In this document: one piece after another, positions 25,701-48,683 of the stretch
Numbering within the stretch: position 1 is the stretch's first letter
Layout of the letters: the number at the start of each line of letters is the position of its first letter
Source of the DNA: Puffinus mauretanicus
Taxonomy: Eukaryota; Chordata; Aves; Procellariiformes; Procellariidae
Assembly (NCBI GenBank): GCA_023333565.1
Contig: JAJKFH010003762.1
Span: 186,001 to 250,000 of the forward strand
DNA: 64,000 bases
Reading direction: 5' to 3'
Position numbers and translations under genes: made by a program
The notes under the pieces: model-generated
Databases searched by the model: none
Seen by the model: only the letters and a program-made list of their open reading frames with translations
Told to the model about the DNA's origin: nothing

Positions 25701-27260
25701 ACTTCATATCAAATACATAGCCACATCGTAGCTGCAGATGGCATCAGACTGTCCAGGGACATGACAGCAGCAAGAAATATAATAAAACAAACAAACAACT
25801 CCTCAAACACCTTGATGATACTTCCAATGACCTATGAGACATGCACTCAATGTGGAGACTGCACATCTATGATGAGTTAGAGAGAACTCCATCTTGTCAA
25901 AAAGAACTATAACCTAGTAAAAATCAGAAAGAAACCAGATGCCATTCCCGATGCTGTTTTCAGAAACCGCTTGCTTTTTTCTTGTCCTTCTTTTAGAGTT
26001 CTTCCTTAGGTACATCAGTGTTGCAGTTTTCCACCAGTGTTTTAAATAATACATAAATACAATAAAATAATTGAAACAAACACTTCAATTCCCCCTTATA
26101 CTCCATCAAAAAGGCTTTTGCTCTGCTACTTAACACCACCACGCTTAGAACACTTATTATAAAATGAAAATGTATTTCACAATACATCACCCGTTGAGAA
26201 GCTCTAGCTCAGAGTAAGACTATTCCACAGAGATTCACTATTCCACAATAAATATAAAAAAGGAGTTTAGCGAACTTGGTGAGCACATGACTATTTATAG
26301 TGACACTTCAATAACTCTAAATGTACAGGTACTTGAGAAGCAATAGAACTGTTATTACAACTTTGTACTATAAATGAAATCTAACAAATAAAACACAGCT
26401 GAGAATGAATAGAAAGTATTGTCAGAATATCAACTAACAGCAGTGGAACATAACCAAATGGGTTTTCTAAACCAATCAGAATATTGAGGACTGATGTACA
26501 TGCCTAGAAATGGTTCCAAGTCTTGTTATTCATAGTCCCATAAGCATATGATTTGACACTCGATTACCTGCATTCAAACATCTTATTTATAACACAGGTA
26601 TTGCATCATCTACAATATGAAGTTCAGTATGTGATGAATTGTTGCATGATGCTATTATAAACACTGGGTGTAATTCTGTTCTTTATCCACAATGCTTTTC
26701 AAAAACATGCTGAGGGCAAATAAGATGGGAGCGTGTTAAGTTTGTAAAAAAGATGATAAGAGAGAGCTCCCTGCAATATCAGGGAAGTGAACTGTTGATG
26801 CAAAAATTCTCTTTCAGTCTTCTGAACCAACAGCTAAACCACCCATGTTGTATGCCATAAAACAAACAATTCGTCCTTCAGCTTTCATTAGCTGAATAAA
26901 TTCAGTATTTAATTCAGCCAGCGCTCAGTACCACTGATATTAGTCTCATCTAAACAGAGCTCTAATTAGATAGGAAAACCATTCAGTTCGTATTTGCATA
27001 AGTTTTCTACAACCGAATTCTACTGAACAAGGAAAAGCCATAATTAAAGGAGAAAAATTGCTATCTAGATAAGAAGTGACACAAAAGAGGAACATGTCAC
27101 ACAGCTCGATAACTGAGGAAAAACATGGAACAGCTGAAATGCTGAATTTGTTAGCACAGATATTTCAGAAAAAGATGGCAAACAAATACTCTGCCTCATC
27201 TAGGCCATAATCCAACTGCCTTTGAAGTCAACAGGATCCTCCTATTCAGGATCTTTGCAG
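19780..27260. other. Intergenic, no gene seen
   Basis: Mostly AT-rich, with a (CT)n microsatellite at about 22,038-22,054, a GC-richer CpG-containing patch at 23.64-23.79 kb, a smaller one near 24.07-24.13 kb, and a degenerate 44-bp tandem repeat at 24.74-24.92 kb. Several TAATTA-rich stretches occur toward 26.9-27.06 kb. No protein-coding gene is recognised. Confidence 0.55.
24740..24920. repeat. Degenerate ~44-bp tandem repeat
   Basis: A unit containing ATGCATAGAAATCCTCAGTG and then ACTCAC...GTGAC starts at 24,754 and recurs 44 bp later at 24,798 (ATGCATAGCAATCCTCAGTA). Weaker copies follow (GGTAACATGCACAGTGAC near 24.85 kb, TTAGAAATCCTCGCAGGCTC near 24.90 kb). There are two clear copies and about two decayed ones. 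Confidence 0.65.
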
Positions 27261-27264
27261 GGGG

Positions 27265-27440
27265 AGTTGTCAAGCCTGGGAAAAGGTTGCCCGGAGCAGT
27301 TGTGCAATCTCCATCCTTGGCAACATTTAAGATTCAGGTAGACAAGGCCCTGACCAACCTTATTTGATGTGGAAATTTTCAGCAGGAGACTTAGCTAGGT
27401 GACCTCCAGAGGTCCCTTCCAATCTAATTCATTGTGTTAT
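27265..27440 (+). mobile_element. Diverged CR1 LINE 3' end, plus orientation
   Basis: The sequence follows the end of CR1 ORF2 and its 3' UTR: AAAAGGTTGCCCGGAGCAGT, CCATCCTTGGCAACATTTAA, then CTAGGTGACCTCCAGAGGTC and CCCTTCCAATCTAATTC. This order matches the typical CR1 3' end, with perhaps a quarter of positions changed. The terminal octamer repeat is decayed. It is the first half of a tail-to-tail pair with the next element. Confidence 0.75.
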
Positions 27441-27444
27441 TTTA

Positions 27445-27830
27445 ATAATATACATTCTAAATTACAAGAGAGTTTCTTGTTGTTAATGTATGAGGCTCCA
27501 CCACAGCTTTTCCATTGCTTAACCACTCTCACTCCGGACAATCTTTTTCTGTATACCAGTCATAATTCCTCTTGCTGCAGCCTGTGACTGTTGCCTCTCC
27601 TGCTTTCACTGTGTATCCTTGAGAAGAGTCTGGCTCTGTCTTCTCTATAAATTCCCTTTAGGTCCTTGAAGACAGCAATTAGATCTTTTCAGCCTTCCTT
27701 TCTCCAGATTAAACCACCTCAGCTCTCTTCATACATCACACAAGTATAGCCCCTGAACATTGATACTCTCCCACTGTTGTTAACTCTCTCGCACCATATG
27801 GCCCCAGGCTGTAAAGTTTCATACCCATTC
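27445..27830 (-). mobile_element. Diverged CR1 LINE 3' part, minus orientation
   Basis: Read on the plus strand this is the reverse complement of CR1: AGGCTCCACCACAGCTTTTC near 27.49 kb, GAGAAGAGTCTGGCTCTGTC near 27.62 kb, CCTTTAGGTCCTTGAAGACA near 27.66 kb, and TTTCTCCAGATTAAACCACC near 27.70 kb. It is an old copy with no open frame. The right (5') limit is uncertain and may extend past 27.83 kb. Its 3' end abuts the 3' end of the plus-strand fragment to its left. Confidence 0.75.
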
Positions 27831-30800
27831 GCTTTTGTGCCAGAATGGGCTGTTTGCTCACCACCCTTGGCACACTGATGGAAAATCCCCCTACCCCATT
27901 TTGACCTTTCATTTTGCCAGGTACGGCACATCTTTTTAGCCTCCTCCTACGTGACGGGCTTCTTAGTTTCCTGATCACCTTGGCAAAATTTCCTTCCACC
28001 TGGCTGTATGAATTCTTTACCTTGAACAAGGATAAACGGGTATTAACTGGTCCATATTTATAGGGGGATACAGGAACTTCAGCCCCTCTTTCTCCTTCCT
28101 CTCTGCTTTAGCATCCTCCAGTGTAACACATCTCTTAACCCATGTGGTATGGCTGCAGCTGTGCAGCCCCTGTTTTAGATCAGGGCTGAACTCAGGTATC
28201 TGAACCAAGTATTCTAGATAATGTCTTGTGAGACCTTTTTGATACCACTATCTCTTCCCTAGCCCTGTTGGAAACACCACCTTCAGTATACCCTAGAACC
28301 TTACTTTCTTTGGCACAGACAGCTGGCAGGCACCCTGGGCAGGTTTCATGGCACCTAGCTTTAGCTGTCTGAGAAAAGTGATCATCCTGCCCTGAGAGAG
28401 ATGGTTGACCTCCTTCAGGTGCCCATCTCTCTCTGTTGATTAGAGGGAGAGACCGGACAACAAGCTCAGACCCACGAGCTCATCATTACACAACTGAAGT
28501 TAGATGAATTAATCTCATATCCTGTGACGAATTAAAACGTTCACATTTTTCATTCTCCTCTGTCACTTCCACCTGACAAGCCTCCAGCACTGCAAGAGAA
28601 ATTCTTGTCATCAGTCATCCACTGTCTGACCTTGATTTTTTTTTTTTTTACTTTTTCCATTTCTGTCACACAGGTGCTCCTGTTTATTTCTACCAGGTAT
28701 CTCCCTCTTCTTCCTCACACACAAAGCCTCCCAGTGTCACATATGCAGCAAATTTATCACCATGTGCCAGCCTTTTGATGGGGTCAGAAGGAAGAGGAAT
28801 GATAATTTACAACATTACAATCTCATCATGGAAAAACAATACTAATAACTTGCTACCAGCCAACAAGTCATTTTTCCATCACAAATAATTATTGCTTACT
28901 CCTTTTGTTAGAAAATGAGTAACTGATTAGTCTTGCACTATCCCCTCACCTCAGCAAGCTTAATTAACATGATAATTAACATATGCTACTTACCATATGA
29001 TACCACATTAAATGCATTACAGAAATCCCAGCATTAGCTTTACTGCATGTCTTTCATCTTAAAAAACAAAACAAAAAAGCCCCAACAAACTACCACGACA
29101 AAATGCTGTTCAGTTCTTTGTTGAAGTCATGGAAGAAATGTGAAAATATACAACTTGAATATCATGGGAAAGATGAATAGATTTTAATAAAGAAGTTGAC
29201 AACTGAGTGGGCTCCCTGAATCAGGACTCTAATCACTTAACAGCAAATTCTCTCTTTTTATCTCTTTTCTTTTCCCTTTTGATACATTCCATAAACATTG
29301 ACCAGACAAAATAACCATTTAGAAATTTCTTGGGGAATAATTTTCTAGGGCTAAGATTAATGATTGTAAGCATCAGTTATAATAGCAGGAGGAAAAGAAA
29401 ACACACACACAAAAAATCTTTCCAACACCTAATTCAAGAAGGCCTATTTTAAAATGTTATATTTGAACATGCCAATTCAGCAGACATCAGTAAAGATTTT
29501 TGCCTCAAGTTCTTTTCTTTGTTTCCCTTTTCTTTATGTAGTTAAATCAGCAACGATAAATGTCTACATACAAAATTATCTTACATCAAACAAATATTGA
29601 CATGACTTTTAAGGTCAGTTGCTGCAAGGCCAGGACTTAAAAACAAATTAAATTTTATGTATGCCGTTCCAGAGGTCAGTTAGAAAGGTATATGCTGCAC
29701 CCATTTTACAATGCAACCCCCAGGGAGGCAAACATATTGAATGCTGCAAGGAGACATTGCAATAATTAAGATAATTATGGTAATAGGGGCTTAATTAGAT
29801 CAGAACAAGCATGTTATTTAGAGAAAAAGAAATCAGAGTGTATTAAATTAAAAGTAAATTAGAACAACTCAGGTCAGTATTTATTTCAAGTCGATCATTA
29901 ACACGCTTTATTGTATCTTTAAAGGGACTGATATATTATAGCAAAAGGTAGTAAAAATGTTTCCTTGTCCTCCAGCACAGTCCAGTGTCACCGCATATGA
30001 AGGTCCTATCCCTCCCAGAATATTACCATTCTGACAGAGACTGTGCACACAATTTCCTGATTTTCCTTTCTGATCTCAATAATTTTCAATAGTAGAAGTG
30101 AGATGGATTCATGCCATTACTTGAGTAGCTTAAGGAATAAGTAAGTGTCCATCCCGAAATGTGCCCTCACTGGAAAGGAAGAATTTCTATGAGATGAGCA
30201 GACGGAAGAGTGAGCAGGGCAATTCTGAAGATTGTTAGTGTCCACATGAGCTGGTACACTGTGCTGCAACAGTACTACTCAGCTTTGTCACTGGAAAAAG
30301 CATCCCCCACCTTCTCTCAGACAACTGTTCCCAACACTTTTTTGCACTGAATTATTCCTGTTTAAAATGTTTCTGAATTTACTGCCTTAAAAATGCGTAT
30401 CTGACCAGCAGTCAGCATGTAATCCATAGCGCTACTGTTCTGCCCTGCCACATGACTCAAAAATGTGAATGAAAAAGGGAGCGAGGTGGAAAGAGATGGC
30501 CCAAAATTTCATTGTTCTGCACCCTGGACAGCAATTTATTTTGGTGGGATTCTGATTTATTAGCATCCTGTGGCCCTTTGCATAGGTGAAACTAACTTTA
30601 TGAGATGCATGGCGGTGTAGCAGAGTAAAACAGAAGTGAAAAACAATGCATGCTGCAGGGTATGCTTTTAACGTGTAAATACCAACCAAGACGGCTGTGC
30701 TGTCATTGCATCATCTAGTTTACAAGAGTGACTTTCACTGCCAGTTCTCTCTAGTGTACAGCTTTTACTCTGCAGGTAGCACAGCTTAGGGTTAAGACAG

Positions 30801-33450
30801 TCATTAATATTGGTGCTGTCATGCAAGCTCTTGACTAGACAAATACCTTTGTCAGGCAATGTAGGGAGGCCCTCGCAGGGTCTTGTCCTGTTTTCTCAGC
30901 TAGACAGACAGTGGCCATTAAGCAAAAACATGACAGTTCCGATTCTCTGTAAGGTAATATGGAATGATGATAGTTCAGACACACACACTGTCCTTCCATG
31001 GCTTCTCTTAAAAAGGTCACTGAAAACACCTTTAAAAATGAGGGTGACTCTCACTACTTTCTGCATGTATCTTTGAAACAGCAACAGTCTGCAATAGTTC
31101 CCCAGCGAGTAGTCCAGTACTGCTAATGGAAATTCTGTAAGTTCTAAATTGGCTATTCTCATCTAATTTTTTTTTATTCACTTGTGTTACAGCCCTAGGC
31201 CACTTTACCGGTTCTGAAAATAAGATATTTTACTGTTCATAAATGAAGTGACTAACTCCTGCCATCTAGAGGGTAGTTTCTGGAACATAATCGAGGCAGA
31301 TACAGTTTCACAGGATAAAATAAAACAACTGCTTAAAAGCCATTTAAGTGAGACTAAGATAAAAATCTTAGTGTCTGCCTGTCTCCTTGGGTTTTTTCCT
31401 AAATTTTTCCCTATTTTTCACTCATGTGTTTGTTTACGTTAAAACACCCATTCAAATGAGAGGACAATCGTCATGTCTATGGATGTCTATGAGTTCTTTC
31501 TTCAACAGCTCCATTCACTCATGAAAGTAGATTAGCTGACTAGGATAATTATTCTAAAATAGATTAAAACTTTCTGTTTGTATTTCTTTCCAATGCTATA
31601 TCATTTATTCTCATTGCGTTCTTGCATTCATGGCTGCCTAAAACAGACTAGAATCATCACAACCAGAATAAAAGAATATTAATGATTAATGGCACTCATT
31701 AAAAAAAGTGAGAAAGACACAAAAAAGCTCCGTAGTCTCACAGAAGATCATAGTTCTACTTACTGTATTGTTAAATAGCATGTAGCCATGGCTACTGACA
31801 ATAGTTAAAAATGACTTCTCCATGTGCTTTCTTACAAAGGAGAAATGTCCAGTTAGGTGATCATCATGAATTTTTGTCTTAAACAATAATGCGGTTTTCT
31901 GTGTGTCCCACTAACCTGGTGCGAAGATTACATCCTGAAGGAAAAGCATGACAAGCAAACAATTTGTTGTAGGAGATGCAACCCTGGCCTCACAGAAGTT
32001 AAGAGAGCCTTCCTGGAAAGGCAATGGTGGCCAGTGAATGCCTGCCTCTCTCATTAAGCCAAAATCACATTCCGAGACCAAGCACAATGTCAAGCAATAC
32101 AACTGCCCCTCCTGAGTGAATGGATGATCAAAGCACACAAGAAATAAAACAGTACCCTAGGACTTATTTATATGAAATATGTATCAAACCCTTCCTAGGC
32201 AAAAGACTATGAAATACACTGGAATGTAACTGCTCCATGATCCTTGCACTCATCTTCATTTAAATATCTATACGATACATCATCTAAGGATTTTCACAAA
32301 GGGTTTTCTAGGCACTATGCACAAGAGCAATAAATATGTAGGAAGAACTTTTGATACTAAAATGACCCAAAGACATCCTTATGTTGCTATCTGTGTTGTA
32401 TGCCATTTATGAGGAGGAGTTAAGGGCTCATCATACATACAAGGAAAAAGCAAGTCCATACAGCTGCCTTCGCATACTTCATACCCCTTCGCACCTCCTG
32501 AAGTATCTTTCCTGCGTGCCAATCAAACCAAGCTCCAAAGCTCACAGCTCTTGCAGAACTCAAGCAACCAACAGGAGGTTACACACCTCTAGGTGGCTGA
32601 GTTGGGAAATGAGCAGAATTGCTGAGAAACAGACTGAACTCTCCTTCTGAAAGGCAAGTCGTACTGTGACAAAGTATGACTTGCATAACCTCAGGCGAGA
32701 CAGAGCTGTGTACAGGGGGGTTTTATGGTACAGATACTATTTCCCTTTTTAAGCTACACTGCAATACTTTATTTTGAAAACAGGTGGAGCCACTGACGAA
32801 AGATTTCAGAGGTAACTTTTCAGGTGCCAACTCTAATCAATTACAATCACAACTAATTGTTGCAATTACTAAGCCCTAACATTTGGTCTCTGTCAAGTGA
32901 AAGTTGCAGGGCAATCGCCACGAAAGCAAACAAAATTTGAGGGTGGAACAACCACTGAACAGTAAGTAACATCCATTCAAACAGCTTATAAAAACTTTTT
33001 CAATTATTTCCCAACCACAGTGAAACCAACAGCATATTTTAAGTGAGGAGAAAGATTACGTTAATCAGGACCCCCAAAATAATACCAAAAGAGTTTTTTT
33101 CTCCTAATTCTCTTCAGGACACAGACACTTTTTTTTTTTTTTATCCAAGAAGATGCAAATGCATGGAAATGCAGTTTGCGTCGTAACACCAAGTGCTTGG
33201 TAGTACAGAAGATGCAGGTGCTAACTACTCCTGCTTAAGGGTGCTGTCTTTGGTATCCATGTATTTACCATTTGTTACGACGTCCCCTTCCAAAACTCTG
33301 GCAACACCTTTCCCTGCAGTGTGGAAATCGCGCCCTTTCTTGGTTCGCAACCATTCGATGTCCAACCCGCGGACGTTCTGTGAGGAGAAAGCCCAGACTT
33401 GCTATTTTGGCACTTGTTTCTCTCCCTAACTCCCGCCAGACAGAGCCCCA
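27830..33450. other. Intergenic, no gene seen
   Basis: AT-rich sequence with T homopolymers near 28.64 and 33.13 kb. A stretch rich in TAATTA and AATTAA words lies at about 29,755-29,900. I recognise no gene, RNA or well-supported repeat. The GC content rises sharply after 33.4 kb at the ZNF330 island. Confidence 0.55.
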
Positions 33451-34250
33451 GGCCTTCCCGGCTCCCTGAGCCCCCATCTCTGCTGACTTCCCGGTTTGCC
33501 CCTTCGGCCTCTCCTACCCAGCACGCCGGGCCGTGCCTCCCCTCGCCCCCCGGCTGCCTGCCGGGCGTGCGGCGCCTCCCACCGCCGGGCCGTGACGGGA
33601 AGGACGGGAGAGGGCGGCTGCCCGCCGGAGACAGGGACCTGAGGGGGCCGGCCAGCCCCGCGGCCGCCCTCGGAACCTTCCCGCCTCGCTGCGCGGGGCC
33701 GGGCGGGCAGCGGACCGCACCGCGCCGCTTCCGGCTTCCGCACGGCCGCTGGAGCGAGGTGGGAGCGGGGGCCGCTGAGGGGGCGGCGGCGGCGGCCCCG
33801 GTGGTCCCAGCCCCGCCGCGGCTTCCCCGTTTGAGCAAGCGAAGCGGTCGCTGGCTTCCCCAGAGATAAGTGCCGAGAAATACAGAGCACGGCGATCCAG
33901 GTTGGAAACGTGTTGCGACACGGTTTGGGGGTCTAGGTAAAAATACAAAAAATAAGGTAAAATACTGAAAGCTGCAGAACAGCAATATGCGTGCGTACGT
34001 GTGTTTTTCGAAAAGCTAGCTTGCTGTTGGCGTTTCACGTAACAGCCTTAAATCGGGTGGTGAGAGCGCGTCGGCCTCACGCTCGGCAGCCGTTACCGGC
34101 GGGGTCAGCCGTTTACCGGCGGGGACAAGATGCGTTTCCAGAGGTCAGAGACGTGCCCGAGGAAGGCACGATTAAGGCCTGGGCCCTAATCGGCGCAGCA
34201 GCCCTCAGACGCCGCGGTCGCAGAGTACGGTTAGCCACCTTGTTACTGAA
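33450..34250 (+). promoter_or_regulatory. ZNF330: ZNF330 CpG-island promoter with non-coding exon 1
   Basis: A GC- and CpG-rich island about 4 kb upstream of the ZNF330 start codon. The first coding exon begins with a splice acceptor, so a non-coding exon 1 must lie upstream, and this island is the only good candidate. An ETS-type CTTCCGG core is at 33,728-33,734, common in housekeeping promoters. Possible exon 1 donors are TAG/GTAAAA after 33,936, AAG/GTAAAA after 33,956 and GTG/GTGAGA after 34,059; I cannot choose between them without transcripts. A 19-bp near-tandem duplication is at 34,087-34,124. The long open frames on both strands are composition artefacts. Confidence 0.75.
34087..34124. 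repeat. 19-bp tandem duplication in ZNF330 island
   Basis: CAGCCGTTACCGGCGGGG (34,087-34,104) and CAGCCGTTTACCGGCGGGG (34,106-34,124) are adjacent direct repeats differing by one T. They lie in the downstream part of the ZNF330 CpG island, in the candidate 5' UTR or start of intron 1. Confidence 0.9.
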
Positions 34251-37200
34251 AAATGCAGTAAGTCATTGAAATCACAGTGCCTTGATAATTATTTCGTTAT
34301 TAGAAGGAATCATGGACTGGAACGATGTAAGTGTGAAATACTGCTAAGACGGATTTTTTTAATATTGTAAACTTGTATCATGCTTCCAAAGTGGTAAAAC
34401 AGATTTTGTTGAATTCTGAATGGAATCAGATGCGACCCAGCAAATTTTCCGTGATTCCTCTTATGCACAAGGTAAAAGCTATTTGATGTCCAAGTACAAG
34501 AAGTCTTGAAATACAGAAGGCCTCTTTTGGGTGTTAGTATTTGTGTGGTGTGACGAGAGTAACCTGACAGTTCCCCTGCCCCCCAAATGAATAGCTTGTT
34601 ACAGCTGTTCATTATATTTGTGACAGCAGGGTGGTTAGTGTATCATATAAGACAAGATAATATGACGCAAGGGAATGTCATGCTCGGCACAGAAGATCCA
34701 GAAATCTGCTGCTGCAATCTGCTTTCCTATCTGCTGCAAACTCTGTGTGTGTCTTTGGGACCTCATCAAGGACAATCTTCAAGAGGGGAAAAAATGGCGT
34801 ATGCATGCTATGACCTCAACAGAATTTAAATGCTAGACATTGTTTATTTTACATAGCACAACCATCAGGTAAAATACAGAAACAGTCTCTGGAGCTGTGG
34901 TAGGAACTCTGCTGTCCTTGCCTACATTTACCTGAGCAAATAATGCAGCGTGTGAGGAACAGTAGATAAAACTTAGAGAACGAAACATGCAATGCTGGGG
35001 ACCCAGTATGCACACAACACATTTTAGGACTTTTGCTTTGAACTACTGCTCACCTCGTACACAGCCTCCCGATATCTGAACTCTCTGCTTTCTGTGCCGC
35101 AGCATCAGCCGTTAAGTTGGAGAGTCACGCTTGCTGCTGCTCTGACCCAGTCAATCTGGAGCATTTTGCTCCCGAGTAGAAAACTTGAAATGGAGAAAAA
35201 CCCCTCGTGCAGAACTGCTCCCAGTTTGGGAGCTCGGACGCTCTGTAGGGCAGGAGGGTCATATCTTCTGGGGCTGAGGAGGGAACCAAGCATGGACCTA
35301 CTGTGTCTTGGGCAATTTCTCTTACAACAGCATTGTAGATGAAAAGGAGGGTGCTAGCATGGCCGTAAGTCTCTGCCTTCAACAAAAAGACTATTTAACC
35401 AAAAGGTTCACATGATCTTTCCAGCAGATCTTAAGTGAGTAGCTCACTAGGCATTTCCTTGATGATTGGACCTGTTGTTTTAGGTCTCCCAGAGGCACTT
35501 TTCCCTCCCATGGACCCTGCAGGGGAGCTGGACTGCAGACAGATTCCACTGGGCCTTTCCTGTCTGAGCATTCCGTAACGGTGTTGTGGTGCCTAAATAG
35601 ATTTTTGGGTCATCCGTCGGCCTCAGATTACAGAAGTGTTGCCAAAAGTGGAGGTAGAACATACTGCAGAGGCCTTTTAAATACTGATGAGTGCTTTTAA
35701 AAGGTGCGATACCATGATATGAAAGGAATTGCAGGTAAACAAAGTTTTTACTGTCATAATTTCTAGCATCATAACACTATTAAGCTCTAGTCAGAAAATT
35801 AAAAGATGGTAAATTCCCTAAAAATTTAGAACTTGGGGCAAAGACAGCAAACATCTTAAGTGGAAGCTCAGAGGGAAAGGGTGATAGAATATTGATCTAT
35901 AGGTTGTTGTGATTTATTGGACGGTGTTTGAAAGCCTGGATTGACTTGATAGCTTTGTTAAAAGGACCTGACATTACAGTTGTGTTATTTAGTTTAGTGC
36001 AACTTTCTAAAAACTACCATCTTAAAGATTTCTTCTAATCTGTCCTCAGAGTAGTCATTGAGACAGTGTTTTTCATGAAAACAGTTTGTCATTTCGGTGC
36101 TTTCGGTTATAAGGTAATGTGAAGAAGTGAAGGTGTAAATACTAACCATTAGAGTCTGTTGTTAAATCAGCATTCGAGCAGTTTGAAAATTAGTGTGCAA
36201 CCTCATATTGGACTCCTAGTGTCAGAAATGTCACGCTCTGGAATAATGACAGTTGCCAGCAGGCAGCTCAGCAATACGATTTTGACTACAAAATGTGACA
36301 CTAATACAATTTAAACATGGTGCAAAATGCTACAGGGTGAGCAAACTGATTTATGTGTGCTATTAAAACCAAATTTTAGTATTTGGTCAGGACAATATAT
36401 TTCTTTGTTCGGGAAAGTTAGGATTGTTGGATTTATTTTATAAGACCTTCTGAACGAAGATACTAATTTTTCTTCCAAGTTTAAGCTGTTACAGTTCACT
36501 CCCTGTTGATGCTGCAGCTCTCCTTACAGATGCCAGCATGCGTATCTACTTGTCTGCTTGGAGTTAGGGATGAGGCTGGGGAGGGCAGATACCTCCCATT
36601 TCCTCAGGCCAGTAGCCCCCGGTAGCCACCCAGAGACTTGCTGGAATCAGCAGAACTTTGCCTGCGCAGAGCTGTCCCATCATGTGGGCCGATTTCTGCT
36701 AAGCCCCAACTCTGTAGTGGTTTTCTTCAAATTCTGTAAGTGGAGATTGAGATTTTAAGGTGACACCTGAGTCTCAGTTGTTTGAAAGTATATTTCTGCA
36801 GTTTGGTAAATCAGAGGCAGAGCAAGGAGCACTGTTAGGTGTACTTGTAGCTAAAAGAACTGTGGGTTAGTTGTACAGTGCAATATATGTTGGGGCAACT
36901 TGCTAGAGAGGCCAGGTTTTCAAAACAGAAGCACTGTAGTGAGGTACCAAAATAAGAGCTAAACACTTCCAAATGTTCAGCCATCTTGTCATCTGCAAGG
37001 AAGTATGGTTTGGTAGCTACAGCATGAAGAAGTGTCCACCTGGGCCATAGATTTGGGAGTGTTTTTTTAGAACTATGTTCAATAAGGCAATTTTTTTGTC
37101 AGTGGAGAGGTCCTTGCCTCTTCCTTAGCTGCTTCCTTATTCCCATGCTTACTAAGCAAATACCCCTGCTGCCCCTTTCACTGTCTTCTCCCATCAGATT

Positions 37201-38239
37201 GTGCTAATCTGGGTCTTGGGGGTGCTTGTTGGTTTGGGTTTTTTGGTTTTATTTTTAACCTGTATCTGGTTTAGAATGTGACACCAACAACAATTACATC
37301 AGCAGAAATGAGGGGATGATAAAGATGGAGCATAAGGAAGGGTCTCTATCTTGAGTGCCTGTCTTGATGAGAGAAATTCTAACACCTTTAATCTCTCAGT
37401 TGTCCATTTCATCAAGTCAGGATAATGCTTGCCTAATTTATTATAAACACAGAGTAAACTAAGCATATGTGAGTACTGCACAGTTCATTGTGGAGATGAC
37501 ATGAGAGCAGTGGTCTGATTGATTGCCTGATGGTCTCACCAGTGTATTGCATTGGTTCCCTCCTAGAATGTTAAAAGAGACACAGGCGTTGAACCAGATG
37601 GAGTTAAATTAGTGTAAACCCTTCTTGGGTTTCCCAAGTGGCATCTTCAAAGCAATGCATGCTCATCTCTTCGTTATTGCTAATGTGCTAGAGTGATAAA
37701 TAAGCAGTACAAACATCCCTTTGTCATAGCTCTTAAATCTATATAATGACATTCTGTTTTGTAAGCCTTCATGAAGTGTGAAATTTGCATTTTTGCAGTA
37801 CACCACGGTTTGCTTACCTGAAGAATGCTTTTTAACTGATTGAAGTAGTTAGTGAGCATGAGAAGAGAGAGAAAGGAGAGAGAAAATGTGCTGAATATTG
37901 TCCGTATTAAATAGACAGAGAGGCCCATCACAAACCAACCTACAAAATGTAGTGGGTTTTTTTTAAGGCAAAACACTTGAAAGATAGTTAAGTGCAAAGT
38001 TTAAGACAGCAAAGTCCTTTCCAGATCACAAGATTCTTCCTGGTTCATCACATGACTCTTCCTAAGAGACTGGCCCCTTATTCTATGTTTGAAAAGAAAC
38101 TTTCAGAAAAGGAAACGGATGGAGGTGAAACACAGTTAACATATATCCAGTTTTAGTGCTGGATGTGTCATGTGTATCCATGTATTTACATACGTAGGTT
38201 TCTGTGCATTCATTACATACCTATTTTTAACCCCCACAG
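34251..38239 (+). other. ZNF330: ZNF330 intron 1
   Basis: DNA between the CpG island and the acceptor CCCCCACAG at 38,231-38,239. It is AT-rich, and I see no exon-like frame matching the protein. The donor side is not fixed because exon 1 is not mapped. Confidence 0.7.
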
Positions 38240-48005
<9,766 letters not shown>

Positions 48006-48465
48006 GCTTAGTATGCTGGCAAGCTAAAAGCACACTTGGAAGAAGCCAAGCAGTGCTTCACTTGAGTTGTGTACATGCTAGTAGGATAGCTCCATCAGGT
48101 ACTTACATATCAAAGTTAGAGAGTAAAGAGTGTGGGACTTCCACAGTAACTCCAAGTGAGATTTTTTTTTGGTATAAACCAATATTGGGTTTGGGACTGG
48201 GGGAGAAAACAGGAATATTTTTATTCCCCTAAGCAATAGAAGTGGTTTTGTCCTTGAGTTACTGAGTATAATGGTTCAATGCCATTTTCTCCTATCAATA
48301 CAGGAACATGGGAGAGCTGTACAACTTGTTTCTATGTGCTCATCAGAAATTAAGTTATTTTTTACAATCATTTTGTTAACTGATTTCCTAAAATTAATGT
48401 AGTGGTGGGTTGGTGACTGCATTTTTTTTGGTCTGCACAATAAAAGTCAACTGCATTCTCTAATG
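48006..48465 (+). other. ZNF330: ZNF330 3' UTR (proximal form)
   Basis: Follows the TAA stop and extends to a cleavage point expected 10-25 bp after the AATAAA at 48,439. The end is inferred; a longer form using the second signal would reach about 48.71 kb. Confidence 0.6.
48439..48444 (+). terminator. ZNF330: ZNF330 poly(A) signal, proximal
   Basis: Canonical AATAAA, 434 bp after the stop codon. Confidence 0.65.
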
Positions 48466-48683
48466 AATTGTCATAAATATGGATCTCCTTTGAATAGTTG
48501 GAAAGCAGGTTCTATACAAAGTGTAAATTGACACTAAAATAACTTCCTTGTTTATGTAGGTAAGGCAGGTCAATGTAGTTCTCTATGTACTTGAACATTA
48601 CCTTTCCAGCATTTTTAGTATTAATCAATGGGACTATATGCAGTCATTACAAGTGCACCCCAGATAATCAAAAATTTTATTGC

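Noticed and set aside
33275..34038. Open frames of 154-236 codons at the ZNF330 island
   Set aside because: They have the same composition artefact, with several frames on both strands open at once and no recognisable domain.
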